The position numbers and the translations under genes are program-made. The notes below the pieces were generated by a model. It was not told the DNA's origin. It made no database searches and was given only the letters and a program-made list of their open reading frames with translations. From XN24 sp047921455 (GTDB lineage: Bacteria > Pseudomonadota > Gammaproteobacteria > Steroidobacterales > XN24), in the NCBI GenBank assembly GCA_047921455.1, contig JBLRWC010000008.1, positions 1-64,000 of the forward strand: a stretch of 64,000 bases of DNA, given 5' to 3'. This document shows positions 16,093 through 24,430 of the stretch, piece by piece (the stretch's first letter is position 1; each line of letters begins with the position of its first letter).

Positions 16093-17115
16093 TCAGCTTG
16101 CTCCGCTTTCCAGCTCAGGACGGTACTCGCCGCTGCGGGCCAGGTGATTCATGCGCGCGCGGTGCGCGAAAGCCTGCGCGCCAGCATCGAGCCGGGCGCT
16201 GTCGCCGCCCCAGGCCTCGAGCGCGGAGGCCTGCAAGGCGCGGCCATAGGAAAACGACAATTCCCAAGGCTGCGGACCCAGCGCATTCATGGCGTTGAGA
16301 TGCGCTGTTGCCTCTTCTTCGCTCTGCCCACCCGAGAGGAAAGCAATCCCGGGGACGGCCGATGGCACGTGCCGGCGCAGGCAACGCACGGTCGCGGTCG
16401 CGACTTCCTCGACCCGTGGACGCTGCGCGCAGTCTTGTCCGGCCACGACCATGTTCGGCTTGAGCACAATGCCTTCCAGTGCGACGCGGTGATGTGCCAG
16501 CGCGGCAAAAACCTCGAGTAACACCGCACCGGTCACTTCCTCGCAGCGCGCCAGGTCATGATCGCCATCCATCAGCACTTCGGGTTCGACAATCGGCACG
16601 ATGTCGGCTTCCTGGCAAAGCGCCGCATACCGAGCCAGCGCGTGGGCGTTGGCTGCGACGCAAAAGGCGCTGGGCATGGCGTCGCCGATGGTGATCACTG
16701 CCCGCCACTTGGCAAAGGCGGCGCCGAGACTGCGGTACTCCTCGAGCCGCTTGCGCAGGCCGTCGAGGCCCTCGGTGACGGTTTCGCCGGGAAAGCCAGC
16801 CAACTGCTTGGCGCCGGCGTCCACCTTGATGCCCGGCACGATGCCGCGCCCGGCCAATAGTTCGGGGAACGGCACACCGGCCTTGCTCTGCTGGCGCAGG
16901 GTCTCGTCGAACAGGATGACGCCGCCGATCCAGGCTTCGATCCCGGGCGTCGTGAACAACATCTCCCGGTAAGTCCTGCGGTTCTGTTCGGTATTTTCGA
17001 CCTTGATGGGGTCAAACCGTTTCTTGATGGTCGGATGACTCTCGTCGGCGGCGAGAATGCCCTTCCCCGGCGCAACCATGGCGCGCGCGATTTTGTTCAA
17101 TCCGTTGAGATTCAT
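16093..17115 (-). CDS. Class I fructose-bisphosphate aldolase
   Basis: 340 aa. Cleaves fructose 1,6-bisphosphate to dihydroxyacetone phosphate and glyceraldehyde 3-phosphate through a lysine Schiff base. The family start GKGILAADESHPTIKKRF, the active-site Lys in LEGIVLKPNMV, and the phosphate-binding LSFSYGRALQ are visible. It is the vertebrate-like class I fold, not the DhnA/FbaB type. GGAGG precedes ATG 17115. It is divergent from the suf operon and the probable first gene of a transcript running into mlaFEDCB. Confidence 0.95.
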   Translation of the reverse strand: MNLNGLNKIARAMVAPGKGILAADESHPTIKKRFDPIKVENTEQNRRTYREMLFTTPGIEAWIGGVILFDETLRQQSKAGVPFPELLAGRGIVPGIKVDAGAKQLAGFPGETVTEGLDGLRKRLEEYRSLGAAFAKWRAVITIGDAMPSAFCVAANAHALARYAALCQEADIVPIVEPEVLMDGDHDLARCEEVTGAVLLEVFAALAHHRVALEGIVLKPNMVVAGQDCAQRPRVEEVATATVRCLRRHVPSAVPGIAFLSGGQSEEEATAHLNAMNALGPQPWELSFSYGRALQASALEAWGGDSARLDAGAQAFAHRARMNHLARSGEYRPELESGAS

Positions 17116-17239
17116 AACGTCCTCCAGCTATCCGGCACGTGCGACCGCGGGGCCGCCGGAACCAGTATTAATAGTCCAAATGCTAACACAGCTAGCCCGG
17201 CTTCCCGCTGCCCGACAGGCCGCCGCGGACCCCGGGGGG

Positions 17240-17272
17240 TTGGCCCGAAGGCCAATCAGGACTAAAATGGTC
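17240..17272 (+). promoter_or_regulatory. suf promoter with IscR/Rrf2-type operator over the -10
   Basis: -35 TTGGCC (17240-17245) and -10 TAAAAT (17263-17268) stand 17 bases apart. The palindrome-like GACTAAAATGGTC (17260-17272) fits the IscR type-1 core GACTRWWWYAGTC at 12 of 13 positions and covers the -10, as expected of autorepression by the Rrf2 regulator encoded at 17321. Inferred from pattern only. Confidence 0.6.
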
Positions 17273-17320
17273 CCCATTACGCAAGCTTTGCATACACAAG
17301 GGCCGCCGCCCGGGACGCCA

Positions 17321-17800
17321 ATGCTTAAAATGAGCCGCCTGACTGACTACGGAACCGGCGTGCTGGCCTACCTCGCCAGCGCTGGCGAGAGGCCCCACAG
17401 CACGACTGAGGTGGCCGAGCAAACCGGGCTGCCGGGCGCGACCGTCAGCAAGATCCTGAAATTGCTGACGCGCGCCGGCCTCGTGACTTCGCACCGGGGC
17501 GCCCAGGGCGGCTACGTGCTGGTGCGCTCGGCCGAGGAGATCACCGCCGCCGACGTCATCGACGCTCTCGAGGGACCGCTGGCGCTGACGGAATGCTCGA
17601 CCGAGTACGGCAGCTGTGAACTGGAATCAGTGTGCTTGGTGGGGAATGCGTGGCAGCGGATCAACGTAGCGATCCGCCGTGCGCTCGACGAGATCAGCCT
17701 CGCCGAGCTGGCCAATATGCAGGCCAGCCACCGCCCGCATGTGAACTTGAAGAACCTGGCGTCGTCGCCCGGTAAATTCGCGCGACTGGAGCGCGGCTGA
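17321..17800 (+). CDS. Rrf2-family SUF regulator (IscR-like)
   Basis: 159 aa. Winged helix-turn-helix of the Rrf2 family (LTDYGTGVLAYLAS, TEVAEQTGLPGATVSKILKL). Three cysteines, Cys92, Cys99 and Cys105 (ECSTEYGSCELESVC), match the [2Fe-2S] ligand region of IscR with slightly different spacing. It should sense Fe-S status and control the following suf genes. ATG 17321 is used; ATG 17330 is an alternative. It lies 18 bases before sufB. The site at 17260-17272 is its likely operator. Confidence 0.9.
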   Translation: MLKMSRLTDYGTGVLAYLASAGERPHSTTEVAEQTGLPGATVSKILKLLTRAGLVTSHRGAQGGYVLVRSAEEITAADVIDALEGPLALTECSTEYGSCELESVCLVGNAWQRINVAIRRALDEISLAELANMQASHRPHVNLKNLASSPGKFARLERG

Positions 17801-17818
17801 GGCCGCGGGGAGTAGAGG

Positions 17819-19267
17819 ATGGCATCTGGACAACAAGACGTCGAACAGCTTGTAGCGCGCAAGTACAAGCACGGTTTCGTCACGGACATTGAATCCGACA
17901 CCGTGCCGCCGGGGCTCGACGAGTCGGTGATTCGCGCCATTTCCCTTAAAAAGGGGGAACCCGATTTCCTGTTGCAGTGGCGGCTGAAGGCCTATGAGCA
18001 CTGGCTGACGATGGCGAAGCCGAACTGGGCGCACGTCAATATTGCGCCGATCGACTACCAGGCGATCTCTTATTACTCGGCGCCGAAAAAGAAAACGGAC
18101 GGGCCCAAGAGCCTCGACGAGGTCGATCCGAAATTGCTGGAAACCTATGAAAAGCTGGGTATCCCCTTGCATGAACGGGCGCGCCTGGCCGGCGTGGCCG
18201 TCGATGCGGTGTTCGACAGCGTCTCGGTCGCCACCACCTTCAAGAAAAAACTCAATGACGCCGGCGTCATTTTCTGTCCGTTCTCCGAGGCCGTGCGGGA
18301 CCATCCGGAACTGCTTGAACAATATCTCGGCAGCGTCGTGCCAGCGGGCGACAATTTTTTTGCCGCGCTCAACTCCGCGGTTTTCACTGATGGTTCCTTT
18401 GTGTTCGTGCCCCGCGGCGTACGCTGCCCGATGGAGTTGTCCACCTATTTTCGCATCAATGCCGCGAACACCGGCCAGTTCGAACGCACCCTGATCATTG
18501 CCGAGGAAGGCAGCCATGTGAGCTACCTGGAGGGCTGCACGGCGCCGATGCGTGACGAAAACCAGCTGCATGCGGCGGTCGTGGAACTGGTCGCACTGGA
18601 CGATGCCGAGATCAAGTACTCGACGGTCCAGAACTGGTACCCGGGCGATGAAAACGGGGTCGGCGGTATCTACAACTTCGTCACCAAGCGCGGCGATTGC
18701 CGTGGCCGCAATTCGAAGATTTCCTGGACGCAGGTCGAAACCGGCTCAGCGATCACCTGGAAGTATCCGAGCTGCATCCTGAGCGGTGACAACTCGGTCG
18801 GCGAGTTCTACTCGGTGGCATTGACCAACAATTACCAGCAGGCCGACACCGGCACAAAAATGATTCACATCGGCCGCAACACGAGGAGCACCATCGTTTC
18901 GAAAGGCATTTCGGCCGGGCATGGCCAGAATGCTTATCGCGGCCTGGTTAAAATCCTGCCGAGCGCCGCGGGCGCAAGAAACCATACGCAGTGCGACTCG
19001 CTGTTGATGGGCAGCGAATGTGGCGCACATACCTTCCCCTACATGGAAATCCGCAATCCGAGCGCGGTGGTCGAGCACGAGGCCACCACGTCGAAGATCA
19101 GCGAGGACCAGTTGTTCTACTGCCGGCAGCGCGGCATCTCCGAAGAGGACGCCGTCAACATGATCGTCAACGGCTTCTGCAAGGACGTGTTTCGTGAACT
19201 GCCGATGGAATTCGCCGTGGAAGCCCAGAACCTGCTGAGCGTCAGCCTTGAAGGCGCGGTCGGCTGA
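17819..19267 (+). CDS. sufB: Fe-S cluster scaffold protein SufB
   Basis: 482 aa. Scaffold of the SufBC2D complex on which clusters are built. Family signatures include YSTVQNWYPGDENGVGGIYN, FVPRGVRCPMELSTYF and the C-terminal RGISEEDAVNMIVNGFCKDV, plus NHTQCDSLLMG with the conserved Cys. Length is normal. An AGAGG site precedes ATG 17819. Confidence 0.97.
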   Translation: MASGQQDVEQLVARKYKHGFVTDIESDTVPPGLDESVIRAISLKKGEPDFLLQWRLKAYEHWLTMAKPNWAHVNIAPIDYQAISYYSAPKKKTDGPKSLDEVDPKLLETYEKLGIPLHERARLAGVAVDAVFDSVSVATTFKKKLNDAGVIFCPFSEAVRDHPELLEQYLGSVVPAGDNFFAALNSAVFTDGSFVFVPRGVRCPMELSTYFRINAANTGQFERTLIIAEEGSHVSYLEGCTAPMRDENQLHAAVVELVALDDAEIKYSTVQNWYPGDENGVGGIYNFVTKRGDCRGRNSKISWTQVETGSAITWKYPSCILSGDNSVGEFYSVALTNNYQQADTGTKMIHIGRNTRSTIVSKGISAGHGQNAYRGLVKILPSAAGARNHTQCDSLLMGSECGAHTFPYMEIRNPSAVVEHEATTSKISEDQLFYCRQRGISEEDAVNMIVNGFCKDVFRELPMEFAVEAQNLLSVSLEGAVG

Positions 19268-19285
19268 GCAAACAGGAAAACCCTC

Positions 19286-20041
19286 ATGTTAAGCATCAAT
19301 AAACTCAGCGCCCGCGCGGGCGGCACCGATATCCTCAAGGAACTGAGCCTGGAGGTCGGCCCCGGCGAAGTACATGCCATCATGGGCCCGAATGGTTCCG
19401 GCAAAAGCACGCTTGCGGGTGTGCTGGCGGGTCGTCCCGACCTCGAGGTCACCGGCGGCGAAGTGACCTATCGCGGTGTCGACCTGCTCGAACTGGATCC
19501 CGAAGAGCGTGCCCGGGAAGGCGTGTTCCTTGCCTTCCAGTACCCGGTGGAAATTCCGGGGGTCAATAACGTCTACCTGCTGAAAGCATCGCTGAACGCG
19601 ATCCGCAAGCATCGCGGCGAGAGCGAACTCGATGCTTTCGAGTTCCTGTCGCTCATCAAGGACAAGATGAAGCTGATGCAGATGGACGACAGCTTCCTGA
19701 ATCGCGGCGTGAACGAGGGTTTTTCGGGCGGTGAAAAGAAACGCAACGAGATCCTGCAGATGGCCGTGCTCGAACCCGCCCTCGCGGTGCTCGATGAGAC
19801 CGATTCCGGACTCGACATCGACGCCCTCAAGGTCGTGGCAAACGGCGTCAACAGCCTGCGCTCGCCGGAACGCTCGATGGTCGTCGTGACGCATTACCAG
19901 CGCCTGCTCGATTACATCGTGCCGGACTTCGTCCATGTGCTGTCTGGTGGCCGGATCGTGCGCACCGGCGGTCGCGAACTGGCCCTGGAGCTCGAGGAGC
20001 GCGGCTACGACTGGCTGCGCGAAGGAGCCGACGCGGCATGA
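19286..20041 (+). CDS. sufC: SufC ATPase
   Basis: 251 aa ABC-type ATPase of the SufBCD complex: Walker A GPNGSGKSTL, signature FSGGEKKRNEILQM, Walker B LDETDSGLDIDAL, and the switch His in VVTHYQRLLDYI. ATP binding by SufC reshapes SufB-SufD during cluster assembly. Its end overlaps sufD by four bases (ATGA). Confidence 0.97.
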   Translation: MLSINKLSARAGGTDILKELSLEVGPGEVHAIMGPNGSGKSTLAGVLAGRPDLEVTGGEVTYRGVDLLELDPEERAREGVFLAFQYPVEIPGVNNVYLLKASLNAIRKHRGESELDAFEFLSLIKDKMKLMQMDDSFLNRGVNEGFSGGEKKRNEILQMAVLEPALAVLDETDSGLDIDALKVVANGVNSLRSPERSMVVVTHYQRLLDYIVPDFVHVLSGGRIVRTGGRELALELEERGYDWLREGADAA

Positions 20042-21351
20042 GTGCAGCGACCGCCCAGAGTACGGCGCCCGCGCCGGCGCTACCCGACTGGATCAACACG
20101 GCGGCCGCGGCCGCCGAGGGGCCGCATTGGCTCGCGCGGCGCCGTGATGACGGGCTGGCAGCCTTCGCCGCGGCCGGGTTTCCCGGGCGGCGCGATGAAG
20201 ACTGGAAATATACCGAGTTACGGATGGTCATACGGCGCAGTTTCGCGGCCGACGCTGCGCCGGCGTTTACCGTCCCGGAGATTGCGGGACTGGATTGCCC
20301 CGCGCTGGTATTCATCAATGGCCGGTTGGTTGAAACCCGCGGCCTGCCCGACACTGCGATCGTCCAGCCACTGGCGCAAGCCATTGCCGCCGATCACCCG
20401 GCCTGCCGCGAGTTGCTCGGCCAGGTGGCCGATCCGGGCCGGCACCGCTTCGCGGCGCTGGCCACGGCGCTTTTCACCGACGGCGTGTTGCTCGATCTGC
20501 CGGACAATACCTCGCTCGAGGCGCCGCTCCGGCTCGTGTTCCTGGCGGGCAGCGATGACCACCCGGCGCTGGCGTGTCCGCGCGTACTGGTGCGCGCCGG
20601 CGCGAACAGTCGCGCGACCATCATCGAGCATTATGGCGCCGCGCACGGGGAAGCTTTGAGCCTGGCGGTCACCGAAATCGCGCTGGCGCCGGGCGCAAGG
20701 ATTGAGCATTACCGTCTGCAGGAAGAAGCCGGCCAGGCATTTCATCTTGGTGTCCTCGCTGCCCGGCTGGAGCGAGACGCAACGCTCGTCAGCCACAATC
20801 TCGCGGTCGGCGCACGCATCGCGCGGCTCGACCTCGATATCGACCTGGCCGGACCGGGCGCGCAGGTTGAAATGAACGGTCTGTACGTGGTCCGCGACCG
20901 CCAGCACACCGACAGCCACACGCGTGTCGATCACAGCGTGCCCCACACCACCAGCGACGAGCTCTACCGGGGCGTGCTGGCCGGCAAGAGCCGCGCCGTG
21001 TTCAACGGCAAAGCGATCGTCCACGTCGGCGCCGCCGGTACGGATGCGACCCAGTCCAACGCCAACCTGCTGTTGTCGCCGGACGCCGAGGTCGACACCA
21101 AGCCCGAGCTGGAAATTTATGCCGATGACGTCAAGTGTGCGCATGGCGCGACCACCGGGCAGCTCGACGCCACGGCGCTGTTCTATCTGCGCTCGCGCGG
21201 CATCGACGAGGAAACCGCGAAGAGCTTGCTGACATTCGCGTTTGCCGACACAGTGCTGACCCGCATGACGCTGGACCCAGTGCGGCGGCATGCCGAACAG
21301 CTCGTCCTCGGCCGCCTGCCCGACGCCGATCGGATCAGGGAGTTCACATGA
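20038..21351 (+). CDS. sufD: SufD
   Basis: 437 aa. SufD pairs with SufB on the SufC dimer and helps iron entry. The C-terminal beta-helix carries the family pattern SHTRVDHSVPHTTSDELYRG, FNGKAIVHVGAAGTDATQSN and CAHGATTGQLDATALFYLRS. The N-terminal 100 residues are diverged but keep GRRDEDWKYTELRM. It overlaps both sufC and sufS by four bases. Confidence 0.96.
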   Translation: MSAATAQSTAPAPALPDWINTAAAAAEGPHWLARRRDDGLAAFAAAGFPGRRDEDWKYTELRMVIRRSFAADAAPAFTVPEIAGLDCPALVFINGRLVETRGLPDTAIVQPLAQAIAADHPACRELLGQVADPGRHRFAALATALFTDGVLLDLPDNTSLEAPLRLVFLAGSDDHPALACPRVLVRAGANSRATIIEHYGAAHGEALSLAVTEIALAPGARIEHYRLQEEAGQAFHLGVLAARLERDATLVSHNLAVGARIARLDLDIDLAGPGAQVEMNGLYVVRDRQHTDSHTRVDHSVPHTTSDELYRGVLAGKSRAVFNGKAIVHVGAAGTDATQSNANLLLSPDAEVDTKPELEIYADDVKCAHGATTGQLDATALFYLRSRGIDEETAKSLLTFAFADTVLTRMTLDPVRRHAEQLVLGRLPDADRIREFT

Positions 21352-22607
21352 GCGAAGCAAGCCTCCGGGCAATTGCCGACCCACCCCACGCCTTCGACGT
21401 GGAAGCCGTGCGGCAGGATTTCCCCATCTTGCACCAGCTGGTGCATGACCAGCCGCTCGCCTTTCTCGACAGCGCCGCCTCCGCGCAACGACCGGTACAG
21501 GTCATCGAGGCCATAGCGGAATACTACCGGCGTGATCATGCCAATGTGCACCGTGGCGTCTACCAGCTCAGCCAGCGCGCCACCGCAGCTTTCGAGGGCG
21601 CGCGCGAAAAGATAGCCCGTTTCATCAACGCGGCGTCCAGCCGGGAGGTCATCTTCACGCGCGGCACTACCGAGGCCATCAACCTGGTAGCGCAGAGCTG
21701 GGGGCGCGCCAACCTCGGCCCGGGCGACGAAATTGCCATCACCCATCTGGAGCACCACGCCAATATCGTGCCGTGGCAGATGCTCTGCGAGCAGACCGGC
21801 GCGACCCTCAAGGTCATCCCGATGACGCCGACGGGCGAACTGGATATGGCGGCAGCGGGCGAACTCATTGGTCCGCAAACCCGCCTGCTGGCATTCGGCC
21901 ATGTTTCGAACGCACTCGGCACCATCAATCCCGTCGCCGAACTGGTTGCGCTGGCTCGCTCCGCTGGCGCGCTGGTCCTGGTCGACGGGGCCCAGGGTGT
22001 CCCCCACATGCGCGTCGACGTACAGGGCCTCGACTGCGACTTTTACGCCTTTTCCGGCCACAAGATGTTCGGTCCCACCGGTATCGGCGTACTGTGGGGC
22101 CGCGAGCAGCTGCTCAAGGCGATGCCGCCATGGCAGGGCGGCGGCGACATGATCCTGGCGGTCAGCTTCGAAAAAACCACCTACAACCAGTTGCCCTGGA
22201 AATTCGAGGCAGGTACGCCCAACATCGCCGGCGCGATCGGGCTGGGCGCCGCTGTCGATTATCTTGAACGCCTCGATTTCCAACGTGCTGCGGCCTGGGA
22301 ACACGAATTGCTGGAATACGGCACAGCGGCCCTCGGGGCGGTCGAAGGCCTGCGCATCATCGGCACAGCGCCCCACAAGGCGGCGGTGATTTCCTTCTCG
22401 CTGGAGGGCGTACATCCGCACGATATCGGCACCATTGTGGATCATGCCGGGGTCGCGATCCGCACCGGCCATCATTGCGCGATGCCGGTCATGGAATACT
22501 TCGGTGTGCCTGCCACAGCTCGCGCCTCGTTCGCGTTCTACAATACGAAGGCGGAAATCGACCGGCTGGTCGCGGCGCTACGCCAGGCGCGCGAGGTGTT
22601 TGCGTGA
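21348..22607 (+). CDS. sufS: Cysteine desulfurase SufS
   Basis: 419 aa PLP enzyme that takes sulfur from cysteine for Fe-S assembly. The PLP lysine is Lys239 in FSGHKMFGPTGIG, and the persulfide-forming cysteine is Cys377 in IRTGHHCAMPVM. The stretch RGTTEAINLVAQSWG and the short loop around the cysteine mark the group II (SufS) class, which normally needs an activator such as SufU or SufE. sufU follows directly (TGATG overlap). Confidence 0.97.
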   Translation: MSEASLRAIADPPHAFDVEAVRQDFPILHQLVHDQPLAFLDSAASAQRPVQVIEAIAEYYRRDHANVHRGVYQLSQRATAAFEGAREKIARFINAASSREVIFTRGTTEAINLVAQSWGRANLGPGDEIAITHLEHHANIVPWQMLCEQTGATLKVIPMTPTGELDMAAAGELIGPQTRLLAFGHVSNALGTINPVAELVALARSAGALVLVDGAQGVPHMRVDVQGLDCDFYAFSGHKMFGPTGIGVLWGREQLLKAMPPWQGGGDMILAVSFEKTTYNQLPWKFEAGTPNIAGAIGLGAAVDYLERLDFQRAAAWEHELLEYGTAALGAVEGLRIIGTAPHKAAVISFSLEGVHPHDIGTIVDHAGVAIRTGHHCAMPVMEYFGVPATARASFAFYNTKAEIDRLVAALRQAREVFA

Positions 22608-23050
22608 TGGATCTCGCCGACCTCTATCGCGACGTGATCATCGATCACAACCGCAAGCCGCGAAACTTCCGCAAGATCCCGCCCCCCTGCCGTCACGCCG
22701 AGGGACTGAACCCGTTGTGCGGCGACAAGTTGCAGGTTTACCTGAAGGTCGACGCCGACGATCGTATCGAAGATGTCTCGTTCGAAGGGTCGGGCTGTGC
22801 GATTTCGATCGCCTCCGCCTCACTGATGACCGAGACCTTGTGCGGGCGGACGCGCGCCGAGGCGGAAACGCTGTTCGAGCGCATTCACGGCATGCTTACC
22901 GGGACAGAAGAGGCGGACATTGACGCCATCGGCAAACTGGCCGCCCTCGCCGGAGTCCGCGAATATCCAAGCCGCGTCAAGTGCGCCAGCCTGTGCTGGC
23001 ACACGGTACACTCCGCCCTCGAGGAGGGCGGCACCGTCAGCACCGAGTAG
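22607..23050 (+). CDS. sufU: SufU-type sulfur-transfer protein
   Basis: 147 aa of the IscU/SufU family. Zinc or cluster ligands are visible: Cys38 and Asp40 (LCGDK), Cys64 (GSGCAIS), Cys126 and Cys130 (KCASLCW). The insertion before the last pair (HGMLTGTEEADIDAIGKLAA) is the SufU hallmark, so a role as zinc-dependent sulfur acceptor from SufS is more likely than a scaffold role. ATG overlaps the sufS stop. Confidence 0.93.
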   Translation: MDLADLYRDVIIDHNRKPRNFRKIPPPCRHAEGLNPLCGDKLQVYLKVDADDRIEDVSFEGSGCAISIASASLMTETLCGRTRAEAETLFERIHGMLTGTEEADIDAIGKLAALAGVREYPSRVKCASLCWHTVHSALEEGGTVSTE

Positions 23051-23059
23051 AGAGCTTCA

Positions 23060-23611
23060 ATGTACGGACAAGACAGCGAACCCGTTACCCTGGCGCGTGA
23101 TACCAAGGCCATTATCGTGCCGGCTGGCGACCAGGTCATTCTGCGCAAGAACGCCCGCGGCCTCATTACCCAGGCGCTTGGCGGCAGTTTCACCGTCTAC
23201 CTGGACGGCAACCTGTTCCGCATCGCCGGCGAAGACGCCGACGCACTCGGCAAGGAACCGGTTGCAATCCCCGAACTCGCCGAAGATGCAGCGGACGAGG
23301 ACATCGAGGACCTTGTCTGGCAGCAGCTGCGCACCTGCTTCGACCCCGAGATTCCGATCAACATCGTGGATCTCGGCCTGATCTACCAGTGCAAGCTGCA
23401 GCCTCCGGACGCCGGCTTGCGCGATGTCGAGGTCGTCATGACCCTGACCGCGCCCGGCTGCGGCATGGGCGAGGTGCTCGTCCTGGATGTGAAAGACAAA
23501 CTCGAAATTATTCCGATCATTCGTGAGGCGCGCGTCGAGCTCACTTTCGACCCACCGTGGAATCGTGACATGATGTCGGAAGCGGCGAGACTACAAACGG
23601 GAATGTTCTGA
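23060..23611 (+). CDS. sufT: SufT, DUF59-domain Fe-S maturation factor
   Basis: 183 aa. The C-terminal DUF59/MIP18 domain (CFDPEIPINIVDLGLIYQCK, LTAPGCGMGEVLV, VELTFDPPWNRDMMSE) contains the conserved Cys of PGCGMG. The N-terminal 80 residues resemble the extra region of operon-encoded SufT. SufT aids maturation or transfer of Fe-S clusters. It ends by overlapping the ferredoxin gene (TGATG). Confidence 0.92.
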   Translation: MYGQDSEPVTLARDTKAIIVPAGDQVILRKNARGLITQALGGSFTVYLDGNLFRIAGEDADALGKEPVAIPELAEDAADEDIEDLVWQQLRTCFDPEIPINIVDLGLIYQCKLQPPDAGLRDVEVVMTLTAPGCGMGEVLVLDVKDKLEIIPIIREARVELTFDPPWNRDMMSEAARLQTGMF

Positions 23612-23925
23612 TGAGTGCCTGGCATGATGTAACAGCTGAAGGCGATATCGAACCGGGCGGCTTCGCGCTGCTGGAAACCGATGACCTCACCGCCGCGGTT
23701 TTCAATATCGACGGCACGCTGTACGCAATCGAGGATGTTTGCACCCACGACGGCGCGGAGCTGGCCGGCGGGCCCGTGGTCGGCGACCAGGTCGTCTGTC
23801 CGCGGCACGGTGCACGGTTCTGCCTGCGCACGGGCCGAGCGCTCACGCCGCCCGCCTATGCCGCTGTGCAGACTTTCCCGGTCCGGATCAACAACGGCCG
23901 GGTCGAAATCGAGTTGCCGGACTAG
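23611..23925 (+). CDS. Rieske-type ferredoxin
   Basis: 104 aa. Rieske [2Fe-2S] ligands are complete: Cys44 and His46 (CTHDG), Cys63 and His66 (CPRHGARF). There is no membrane helix, so it is a soluble ferredoxin like the small subunits of ring-hydroxylating oxygenases. Sitting inside the suf operon with no oxygenase nearby, it probably serves Fe-S assembly as electron donor or as a cluster client; that is an inference from position. Confidence 0.9.
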   Translation: MSAWHDVTAEGDIEPGGFALLETDDLTAAVFNIDGTLYAIEDVCTHDGAELAGGPVVGDQVVCPRHGARFCLRTGRALTPPAYAAVQTFPVRINNGRVEIELPD

Positions 23926-23928
23926 CAC

Positions 23929-24423
23929 ATGTTGCGGCTGATCCTCCTGCGACACGGCAAGTCGGATTGGGACGACCACAGGCTCGATGACTTCGAGCGC
24001 CCGCTCGCGCCACGCGGCCTGCGCGATGTGCCTGAAATGGGCCGGCGCCTCGCACAGCGCGGTGAATTGCCGGACCTCATCATGTCCAGCAGCGCCTTGC
24101 GCGCGATCACCACGGCCCGCGCAGTGGCGCGTGAACTCGGCTATCGCGAGGACCGCATCAGCAGCGAAGCCGAGCTATACCATGCCTCCGCGGCGACGAT
24201 CTTGTCGTTCGTCCGGAACGCGCCTGCGGTCGGCACGCTGATGGTGGTCGGGCACAATCCCGGCATGACGGACCTCGCCAATATGCTGGCCGATTTCAGG
24301 ATCGACAATATGCCCACCGCCGGGATGTTGTCCGCGGAATTCGATGTCGCCCGCTGGGCCGACGTCGATCCAGCGCAGGCCCGCTTCGCGTGGTTCGACT
24401 ACCCGAAAAAGCGACCGGCCTGA
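23929..24423 (+). CDS. sixA: SixA-like histidine phosphatase
   Basis: 164 aa, histidine phosphatase superfamily. The phospho-accepting RHG (residues 8-10, LLRHGKSDWDD) and the second catalytic His in VVGHNPGMTDLANML fit SixA, which dephosphorylates phosphohistidine in phosphotransfer proteins. It starts three bases after the ferredoxin gene, the end of the suf transcript, although a functional link to Fe-S assembly is not evident. Confidence 0.85.
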   Translation: MLRLILLRHGKSDWDDHRLDDFERPLAPRGLRDVPEMGRRLAQRGELPDLIMSSSALRAITTARAVARELGYREDRISSEAELYHASAATILSFVRNAPAVGTLMVVGHNPGMTDLANMLADFRIDNMPTAGMLSAEFDVARWADVDPAQARFAWFDYPKKRPA

Positions 24424-24430
24424 GTCATTC

